DNA of 64,000 bases from Citrifermentans bemidjiense Bem. Its GTDB lineage: Bacteria > Desulfobacterota > Desulfuromonadia > Geobacterales > Geobacteraceae. The stretch is taken from contig NC_011146.1 of assembly GCF_000020725.1 (NCBI RefSeq), forward strand, positions 1,549,501 through 1,613,500. Reading direction: 5' to 3'. Positions 58,176-64,000 of the stretch are shown here, piece after piece (position 1 is the stretch's first letter; each line of letters begins with the position of its first letter). The notes beneath the pieces are model-generated. The model was not told where the DNA came from. It saw nothing but the letters and a program-made list of their open reading frames with translations, and did no database searches. The translations under genes and the position numbers were made by a program.

Positions 58176-58475
58176 ATCACTTCATCCCCAAAAAAAAATG
58201 ATTTTCGTGAGCCAAGCGTTTCTGTTTCAGTAAAAAACGTCATTTTCCCCGCTCAGATGTCACTTTCCTCTCGCAAAGTAACGCTTGGCAGAAAAAAACG
58301 TCGCTTTCTGCGTCCAAAGCATCACTTGGAACGAAAAAATATCACTTGAAGCAAAAAAACGTCACTTTTTGCGCCCAAAAGCATCACTTGGAGCAAATAA
58401 ACATCACTTGGGCGTAAAAAATGATCACTTGGACGCAAAAAATGTCGTTTCGTGGGGGAATGTCACTCGCCGGAA
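58176..58475. repeat. Degenerate 20-22 bp tandem repeat with phased A-tracts
   Basis: About 14 units of the type TCACTTGGAGCAAAAAAACG. Each has a TCACTT-like start, a middle TGG(A/G)(C/G)GC and a run of 5-7 A. Units differ at several positions, and the best conserved lie at 58322-58440. The spacing is near two helical turns, so the A-tracts are in phase. No open frame across it looks like a real gene, and there are no unique spacers. Confidence 0.85.
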
Positions 58476-58658
58476 AACAGCATCTGGCTAAAAAAAGTCC
58501 CGCATGCGCACTGAAAGTGTCGAAGCCATTGGGTTTCGGTCGGGGAGCGAATCAGGCAAGCGTTGCGGCATGATCCTTTTAAATTGTATAATGACCAATG
58601 GGATGAAGTTAATAATGTGACCGGCGTAGATAGCACGGAACGTCAAAAGGAGAAAGCT

Positions 58659-58793
58659 ATGAAACGCAAAATTGCAGGTGCAATCGTTGTCCTGGCCTAT
58701 ATGGTGACCATGTCAGCCTGCCATACCGTGAAAGGTGTCGGCCAAGACATGCAAAGCGGCGGAAGATCCATAGAGAATTCGTCCGGGAAGTAG
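58659..58793 (+). CDS. Entericidin-like small lipoprotein
   Basis: 44 residues. The signal sequence (KRKIAGAIVVLAYMVTMSAC) ends in a lipobox with Cys at residue 21. The mature part HTVKGVGQDMQSGGRSIENS matches entericidin A/B peptides, which are small outer-membrane lipoproteins linked to stress and, in enterobacteria, to programmed lysis. AAAGGAG precedes the ATG; a longer frame from 58563 lacks a signal and is rejected. A strong terminator follows. Confidence 0.9.
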   Translation: MKRKIAGAIVVLAYMVTMSACHTVKGVGQDMQSGGRSIENSSGK

Positions 58794-58824
58794 TTCCTAG
58801 CTGGTGTCAAGTCGAAGCTCGAAT

Positions 58825-58866
58825 AAAGGGGGAGATCTGGTTTTGCCGACGGATCTCCCCCTTTTT
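58825..58866 (+). terminator. Terminator after the entericidin-like gene
   Basis: Stem AAAGGGGGAGATC with GATCTCCCCCTTT, ending in TTTTT. Confidence 0.92.
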
Positions 58867-58978
58867 CGTCGGAGGGTGAACCGATTTCGCAGCCATTCCT
58901 TTGCTGTTACCGTCTGCGGCTGAATGGGGTTTGCTGTAAACTTGTTCGGTTTGACAATCCAGTGAATGCGGGGGCGTC

Positions 58979-59695
58979 ATGGATAGGTATGGTACCGTTG
59001 TCAATTGTAAAGGGGTGACAAAATCCTACGGTACCGGTGCTGCTCGTGTGCATGCATTGCGGGGCGTGGATCTTGAAATTCGCTACGGGGAAGTGCTTAT
59101 GCTGGTCGGGCCTTCCGGCAGCGGTAAGACTACTCTTCTTTCACTGATATCCGGAATCCTCGATCCGGATGACGGGGAGTGTGCGGTTCTCGACCACGTG
59201 TACCGGGATTTCAGCGCGACCGAACGAGCCCGTTTCCGGGGCAGGGCCATCGGCTTTGTGTTTCAAGCGTTCAATCTACTGCCATCGCTTACTGCCGCGG
59301 AAAACGTCGCGGTGCCGATGCTGATCAACGGGATTTCGCGTAGGGACGCTGCCTTGAAAGCCCGGCGCATGTTGGATGCTATTGGCCTCGGCGGGAGAGT
59401 GGATGCGCTACCGGACCAACTGAGCGGTGGAGAGCAGCAGCGGGTGGCGGTAGCGCGTGCGTTGGTGCATGGCCCTAAAATTCTCCTTTGTGACGAGCCT
59501 ACCAGCAACCTCGACCATGCCTCGGGGGACCACGTGATGGAGATGCTGCGTCGCGAGGCGCTCGCGCCGGACCGGGCAGTGGTTGTGGTGACACACGATA
59601 TCCGCCTGTTCCGGTTTGCCGACCGCATCACCCATTTGGAAGACGGCATGCTCGTCGAGTCGAACCCGGGACGGACGCGGGAGACGTCACCGTGA
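58979..59695 (+). CDS. ABC transporter ATP-binding protein (LolD/MacB/DevA type)
   Basis: 238 residues. Walker A GPSGSGKTTLLSLISG, Q-loop FVFQAFNLLPSLTAAENV, signature LSGGEQQRVAVARAL, Walker B ILLCDEPTSNLD and H-loop VVVTHD are all present. This subfamily powers MacB- or DevC-like mechanotransmission permeases. It is the first gene of a four-gene export operon with overlapping ends: its stop overlaps the next gene's GTG start by 4 bp. Confidence 0.95.
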   Translation: MDRYGTVVNCKGVTKSYGTGAARVHALRGVDLEIRYGEVLMLVGPSGSGKTTLLSLISGILDPDDGECAVLDHVYRDFSATERARFRGRAIGFVFQAFNLLPSLTAAENVAVPMLINGISRRDAALKARRMLDAIGLGGRVDALPDQLSGGEQQRVAVARALVHGPKILLCDEPTSNLDHASGDHVMEMLRREALAPDRAVVVVTHDIRLFRFADRITHLEDGMLVESNPGRTRETSP

Positions 59696-60624
59696 GCCGC
59701 CGCTATCTTCTTCCCATCCTGGCAGCCGTCGGTCTGGCTATCGGAGTAGTCGCGGTCATCAGGGAAAATCGCACTTCGCAGCCCGCCCGCCCTGCTGTGC
59801 AGCCGGCTGCTGGACCCTTTACCTCTTTCGTCGCTGGTGCCGGCATCATCGAGCCGAGCAGCGGGAATGTCGCTGTCGGGACGCCGGTGCCGGGCATTGT
59901 AAAGAGGGTTTTCGTAAAATGGGGCGACTGGGTGAGGGCGGGGGAGCCTCTTTTACAGATCGACGACCGAGACCTGCGGGCCCGACTCCCCTCGGCTCTT
60001 GCCAGAAAAAAGGAGGCGGCAGCCCGGTTCGAGCAGGCCAGGGTTCAGCTAAGGATAGCGGACAGCGTGCCCGACCGCCGGGCGATAAGCCTGGAGGAGC
60101 TAGAGACACGTCGTGCTGCCGTCGCCATAGCCTCGGCGGCTTTGGAAGGAGCCCAAGCGGAGATCGAGCAACTCAAGGCGGAGACCAGCCGCCGCACCAT
60201 CCGGGCGCCGGAACAGGGTCGAATCCTGCGGGTAGAGGTGCGACCGGGTGAATTCGCGCCAAGCGGCGCGCCCTCAACTCCGTTGCTGGAATTGGGCGAC
60301 GACCGGCAGTTTCACGTACGCGTGGACGTCGACGAGCATGACGCCTGGCGGGTGCGAGCGGGTGCTGCTGCGGTTGCTTCGGTCCCAGGCAATCCAAATC
60401 TCCGCACCTCACTGCATTTCATGCGCATCGAACCGTCTCTGGTGCGCAAAACCTCGCTTACCGGCAGCAGCACCGAGCGTGTCGACACCAGGGTGCTGCA
60501 GGTCATCTACCGCTTCGACCCAGAGCGGTTGCCGGAAGTCTATATCGGCCAGCAGATGGACGTGTGGATACAGGTTGCGCCGGAAAGTGCAGGAAGTCGG
60601 GCGCCACGGGTCGGGAAGCCGTGA
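59692..60624 (+). CDS. HlyD/MacA-type periplasmic adaptor protein
   Basis: 310 residues. An N-terminal anchor helix (YLLPILAAVGLAIGVVAVIR) is followed by a lipoyl-like half (GIVKRVFVKWGDWVRAGEPL), a coiled-coil hairpin of about 70 residues, the second half-motif with SRRTIRAPEQGRILRVEV, and a beta-barrel. It bridges the inner-membrane ABC part with the TolC-like channel encoded next. The start is GTG, overlapping the ATPase stop; the stop overlaps the next GTG. Confidence 0.93.
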   Translation: MSRRYLLPILAAVGLAIGVVAVIRENRTSQPARPAVQPAAGPFTSFVAGAGIIEPSSGNVAVGTPVPGIVKRVFVKWGDWVRAGEPLLQIDDRDLRARLPSALARKKEAAARFEQARVQLRIADSVPDRRAISLEELETRRAAVAIASAALEGAQAEIEQLKAETSRRTIRAPEQGRILRVEVRPGEFAPSGAPSTPLLELGDDRQFHVRVDVDEHDAWRVRAGAAAVASVPGNPNLRTSLHFMRIEPSLVRKTSLTGSSTERVDTRVLQVIYRFDPERLPEVYIGQQMDVWIQVAPESAGSRAPRVGKP

Positions 60625-62072
60625 CGGCGCTGCGCGGTCGCATCTTTGCCGCCGCACTCTGCCTCCTCCTTGCGGGGTGCGCGGTTTCGGCCGACTATCG
60701 GCCCCCGAGGCCGGACCTGCCGCCACGCTGGAGCATGGGGGAGGAAGCCGGTGCCCCGCTCGTGACGGCGGAAACCCCCTGGTGGACCGCATTCGGAGAT
60801 CCCCTGCTCAACGCTTTGATCGATCGCGCTCTGCGGGCGAACCCGGATGTGAGGCTGGCTGAAGCACGGGTCCTGGAAGCACGGGCCCGCAGGGGAGCGG
60901 CAACGGGTTCCTTGGCCCCCTCGCTTGATGCCAGGGGCTCCTTTACCAGGGAAAGGGAGAGCAGGAACGCGCCCAACCCCGTGCTGGTGCGACCGGGCGG
61001 GGAGGTGGAGCCTCCAGGGACGGAGAACCTCTTCCAGGCCGGTTTCGATGCCAGTTGGGAACTCGACCTTTTCGGCGGCAAGCGTCGGGCGGTCGAGGCG
61101 GTGCAGGCCGATCTCGAGTCGGCGCTCTACGAGCGCGGGGGCGTCGTCCTTACTTTAGTCGCGGAGGTGTCGAGAAACTACTTCGAATTGCGGGGAATCC
61201 AAAGGCAAAGCCGTCTCGCAGCCACGAGCGTCGCCGTCCAGAGGGACAGCCTCGCCTTGCTTCGCGCGCGATTTGCCGCCGGGATGGCAACCGATCTCGA
61301 GGTCGTGCGGGCAGAGGCAGAGGTCGAGCGGAGAGCCTCGCTGCTACCATCGCTAGACTTTTCCTACCGGAAAGCGCTGCACCGTCTGGGCGTGCTCCTG
61401 GGCGAGGCCCCAGGTGCATTTGCCGGCGAACTGCAACCGGAAAGCATCATCCCCGTCCCCTCTGGCATGCCGCCTGTCGGGGCGCCATCGGATATCCTGC
61501 GCCAGCGGCCCGACTTGCGCAGGGCCGAGAGGCAGCTAGCCGCAGCGTCGGCCAGGGTGGGGGTCGCGAAAGCTGATCTCTACCCGAGGTTCGTCGTGTC
61601 GGGTTCTCTCGCCCTGGCTAGCGAGGAGTTTGGCGATTTCTCCGACCGCGGCAGCGTGTTGTGGTCGATCGGTCCCTCCATCATCTGGCCGATCTTCCAG
61701 CGCGGCAGGATCGTGGCCAGGATCGAGGTGCGCGACGCCCAAGAGCAGCAGGCATTGATCGCGTACCGGCGGGTGATCCTGGACGCCCTGGAGGATATGG
61801 AGAATGCCCTTGCCGGGTACCGGGATGAAGCGGACAGGCGCGCAGCTCTGATAAAGGCGGTGGACGCAGATAGGCGTAATGTCGTTTTCGCACGTGGGCG
61901 GTACCAGGGCGGGCTCACGGACTTCCGTGAGGTGCTCGTGGCTGAGAGCAACCTGTTACAGGCGCAAGGCGAGCTGGCTCAGAGCGAGACCAACCTTTTG
62001 CTCGCCCTGGTTGCTTTGTACAAGGCGCTAGGCGGGGGATGGAGCGTTCCAGCCGGGGAGGGGGGTGAGTGA
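60621..62072 (+). CDS. TolC/NodT-family outer-membrane efflux lipoprotein
   Basis: 483 residues. A lipobox LLAGC puts the lipidated Cys at residue 20. The paired helical repeats of the OEP family follow: ANPDVRLAEARVLEARARRG, SWELDLFGGKRRAVEAVQAD, LRQRPDLRRAERQLAAASAR, VGVAKADLYPRF and QGGLTDFREVLVAESNLL. It forms the outer-membrane exit duct of the export complex. GTG 60621 overlaps the adaptor stop by 4 bp, which decides the start. Confidence 0.95.
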   Translation: MTALRGRIFAAALCLLLAGCAVSADYRPPRPDLPPRWSMGEEAGAPLVTAETPWWTAFGDPLLNALIDRALRANPDVRLAEARVLEARARRGAATGSLAPSLDARGSFTRERESRNAPNPVLVRPGGEVEPPGTENLFQAGFDASWELDLFGGKRRAVEAVQADLESALYERGGVVLTLVAEVSRNYFELRGIQRQSRLAATSVAVQRDSLALLRARFAAGMATDLEVVRAEAEVERRASLLPSLDFSYRKALHRLGVLLGEAPGAFAGELQPESIIPVPSGMPPVGAPSDILRQRPDLRRAERQLAAASARVGVAKADLYPRFVVSGSLALASEEFGDFSDRGSVLWSIGPSIIWPIFQRGRIVARIEVRDAQEQQALIAYRRVILDALEDMENALAGYRDEADRRAALIKAVDADRRNVVFARGRYQGGLTDFREVLVAESNLLQAQGELAQSETNLLLALVALYKALGGGWSVPAGEGGE

Positions 62073-63267
62073 AGTGATCTACGTTGCTCTCAAGATGCTC
62101 TTCGGCGACCGGGGAAAATTCGCCGGACTCGTCTTCGGTATCGCCTTCACATCGTTTCTAGTCACCTTCGCGGCCTCGTATTTTGCCGGTTTCATGACGA
62201 GGGGATTCGCGCTACTCACGGAGAACGGAACCGCAGACGTCTGGGTCATGGACCCTGCGGTGAGTTCGGTCGACCAGGCATGCAACATGCCGTGGTCCGC
62301 GCTGAACCGCGTGCGCAGCGTCGCCGGTGTGAAAGCCGTGGTGCCGCTCGCCTTGGGGACGGCGGAGGTGCGCTTTCCGAACGGGCGCTTCCAGCCCTTC
62401 CAGGTGATCGGAGTCGATGACGCTACCCTTGCCGGCGTGCCTCCCATAGGGAATGGCGTTTCTTCACGCCTGCTCCGCCAGCCCGATACCGTGGTAGTCG
62501 ATCCCGGCGGTACCAGTGGAAAGCTGGCTACTCCTGGCAACTCCGCCGACCAGTGGCCGCACGACGGTCCGCATCTCGAAGTGCCGAGCAGGGAATTGCG
62601 GTCCGGCGATGATTTGCTGGTCAACGACCATCGCGTCGTCGTGGTGGGAGTGTCGCAGGGGGTGCCGCGTTTTCCGCCGCGGCCGCTGATCTATCTTACC
62701 CTCGGCAACGCCGAAAGGATCTTGCCGCCTGAGCGGCGCAGACTGACCTTTGTCCTTGCCAGCGCCGCACAGGCAGTAACCGCCCCGGAGTTGGCCCGGC
62801 GCATTCAGGAGGCGACAGGTTTCCGGGCCCGCACCTCGGCCGATTTCAAGGCGGATACGGTGCGCTGGCTCCTGGTCAATTCGGAAGACGTAGGCGACAT
62901 TGCGGCCATGCTTTCTTTGGCGTTGTCGGTAGGTTTCGGTGTGACAGGGATTATGTTGTACATCTTCACCCAGGAGAACCTGCGGCAGTATGCGGTGCTG
63001 ACCGCGATGGGGACTACGCCGCGGGTGCTGCTCCTGATGGTGTTTGCGCAGGCGGGGATATGCGCCTTGATCGGCACCGGGTTGGGTATCGGTTTGTGTG
63101 GTATTGCCGGCGAAGCGGCTGTCAGGGCAGGTTATCCGTTCAGAATGATGTGGTACACACCGCTGTTCGGCTCTGCCATGGTATTGGTCGTCAGTGTGGT
63201 AGCCGCTGCGCTCAGCGCGCGTCCGGTTTTAAAGCTGCGCGCGACCTCGGTCTTTGCCGCGCGCTAA
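62065..63267 (+). CDS. FtsX/DevC-like ABC permease
   Basis: 400 residues. An N-terminal membrane helix (FGIAFTSFLVTFAASYFAGF), a large periplasmic domain of about 200 residues, and three C-terminal helices (AAMLSLALSVGFGVTGIMLY, VLLLMVFAQAGICALIGTGL, FGSAMVLVVSVVAAALSARP) fit the MacB/DevC permease topology. With the three preceding proteins it completes a tripartite ABC exporter. The substrate is unknown; relatives move glycolipids, lipoproteins or drugs. GTG 62065 overlaps the TolC-like gene by 8 bp. Confidence 0.92.
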   Translation: MSEVIYVALKMLFGDRGKFAGLVFGIAFTSFLVTFAASYFAGFMTRGFALLTENGTADVWVMDPAVSSVDQACNMPWSALNRVRSVAGVKAVVPLALGTAEVRFPNGRFQPFQVIGVDDATLAGVPPIGNGVSSRLLRQPDTVVVDPGGTSGKLATPGNSADQWPHDGPHLEVPSRELRSGDDLLVNDHRVVVVGVSQGVPRFPPRPLIYLTLGNAERILPPERRRLTFVLASAAQAVTAPELARRIQEATGFRARTSADFKADTVRWLLVNSEDVGDIAAMLSLALSVGFGVTGIMLYIFTQENLRQYAVLTAMGTTPRVLLLMVFAQAGICALIGTGLGIGLCGIAGEAAVRAGYPFRMMWYTPLFGSAMVLVVSVVAAALSARPVLKLRATSVFAAR

Positions 63268-63288
63268 GGGCCGGGAGGCGACCCGCGA

Positions 63289-64000
63289 TTAAACTGAAGC
63301 CGGATTAACAAGCTGCTGCGTTGTCGGGTTTACCTTCAGCCATGCCGCGAAGCGCTCCCTGTTTCTTCTCGACAAGATCCGCTCGAATTTCTCCTGGTTA
63401 TAGAGATAAAGACAATGCCTGATCGAGGTGTAGGCAGTGAAGGTACGGTTGGGGTTTTCTGCGATCACATGCTCGCTGTACTCCCTGACCACCTTCAGAT
63501 TCTCGTTCAGGCACCGGTGCAGATCGGCCTTCTGCAAAGTGCCGTCCCGCTCCAGTATGTCCTGGACAAAATCGTCCACCTTTTGGTCATCGAAAGGGAA
63601 ATCCCTGAAGAAATGCCCTGCTATGGGGAGGAAGTTGAAGACGTTCACCGTTTTTGTGGCGGCAGCTGCCGCCTGCCCTGACGCTTCCACTATGCCGTCG
63701 GCGGGCTCGATCTGAGTGACCGTCGCCTGCTGCATCAGGTCCGAAGTGGCGTTCCTGATCTCCTTGAATTCGCGGTCCGCCAGTTCGAAAAGGGCGGCGA
63801 GGACATTGATCCTGCGCTTCAGATCTACGGGGATCGATCTCTTGTACTTGATCTTGTGGTCCAGCATGCTCCAGGCGTCCTGGATCAGGGACCTGATCTG
63901 AACCTCGAAGCACATCTCCGCCGCCGGGAGGTGTTTGCAGGGGTAAGCGGCATCGGGATTCAGGGTCAGGTCCATGTGCAGACCTTTGTAGCCGAAGGAA
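63289..64000 (-). CDS. RelA/SpoT-type (p)ppGpp synthetase, start beyond the window
   Basis: The frame is open to the window edge, so the N-terminus is missing. The first visible codons read SFGYKGLHMDL, followed by CFEVQIRSLIQDAWSMLDHK, the conserved segment of the RelA/SpoT synthetase domain. A helical C-terminal region of about 170 residues follows. There are no TGS or ACT domains, so this is a small or medium alarmone synthetase or relative. It makes ppGpp-type alarmones from GTP/GDP and ATP if the missing half is intact. It is convergent with the ABC exporter operon; only about 20 bp separate the stops, and no clear terminator is seen. Confidence 0.85.
   Translation of the reverse strand, partial: SFGYKGLHMDLTLNPDAAYPCKHLPAAEMCFEVQIRSLIQDAWSMLDHKIKYKRSIPVDLKRRINVLAALFELADREFKEIRNATSDLMQQATVTQIEPADGIVEASGQAAAAATKTVNVFNFLPIAGHFFRDFPFDDQKVDDFVQDILERDGTLQKADLHRCLNENLKVVREYSEHVIAENPNRTFTAYTSIRHCLYLYNQEKFERILSRRNRERFAAWLKVNPTTQQLVNPASV

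Noticed and set aside
58176-58475. CRISPR array
   Set aside because: Units of 20-22 bp follow each other without unique spacers, are degenerate throughout, and no cas gene is nearby.

Overview
The window looks like chromosome from a GC-rich member of the Geobacteraceae (Geobacter / Citrifermentans / Geomonas type). That inference rests on gene content: a tungsten-type aldehyde:ferredoxin oxidoreductase, an ETF fused to an 8Fe ferredoxin domain next to a membrane FeS oxidoreductase (EMO type), a Tat-exported NiFe hydrogenase, a PilY1-like pilus protein, an ArsR-methyltransferase regulator beside ahcY, and many interspersed hairpin repeats. No rRNA, tRNA, CRISPR array or prophage was seen.

Layout. 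1-3.4 kb: the end of a nitronate monooxygenase-like gene, then a SahR-like regulator and ahcY (SAM cycle). 3.4-4.7 kb: an intact IS481-type insertion sequence with a 5-bp target duplication, sitting inside an interspersed repeat. 4.9-13.5 kb: a molybdopterin/tungstopterin block (moaC, moeA, a ThiF/MoeB-like activating enzyme, a MoaD/ThiS-like carrier, moaA, a MOSC protein) around an iron alcohol dehydrogenase and an aldehyde ferredoxin oxidoreductase; a Moco/Tuco-like riboswitch candidate precedes the AOR gene. 13.5-19.9 kb: a small RHH protein, etfB, etfA, an ETF:quinone oxidoreductase-like FeS protein and a radical SAM/SPASM protein, followed by a decayed copy of the tail of that last gene between two palindromes. 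19.9-22.5 kb: MoxR ATPase, VWA protein and an unknown protein. 22.8-23.4 kb: a YtxH protein and a small ferredoxin. 23.5-28.5 kb: hydrogenase operon (small subunit, large subunit, cytochrome b, L,D-transpeptidase); the cytochrome b carries an N-terminal region resembling the nucleotide-binding domain of P-type H+-ATPases. 28.7-38 kb: a PilY1-like gene broken by a +1 frameshift at a G tract, then a very large delta-60-repeat/Ig-like/dockerin-like secreted protein. 38-43 kb: a lipoprotein fusing an L,D-transpeptidase domain to an M15 peptidase domain, FlgM, a Q/T-rich membrane protein, a rhodanese and an OmpA protein with two OmpA domains. 43-47.4 kb: aldo/keto reductase, transketolase, and a transaldolase lacking the usual Schiff-base lysine. 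47.4-58.8 kb: a possible acyltransferase, CheD with a hybrid histidine kinase, a YqjE/DUF3618/YtxH envelope cluster, AzlCD and an AEC transporter, a cold-shock protein, small proteins, an A-tract tandem repeat and an entericidin-like lipoprotein. 59-63.3 kb: a complete ABC export operon (ATPase, HlyD, TolC-like, DevC/FtsX-like). The window ends in a RelA/SpoT-type synthetase.

How the genes may work together (inference). ADH and AOR could oxidise an alcohol through the aldehyde to the acid, giving NADH and reduced ferredoxin, with the flanking genes making the pterin cofactor. ETF plus the EMO-like protein would carry acyl-CoA dehydrogenase electrons to menaquinone. The periplasmic hydrogenase would feed hydrogen electrons to the quinone pool through cytochrome b. 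Most of the rest is cell-envelope and surface biology.
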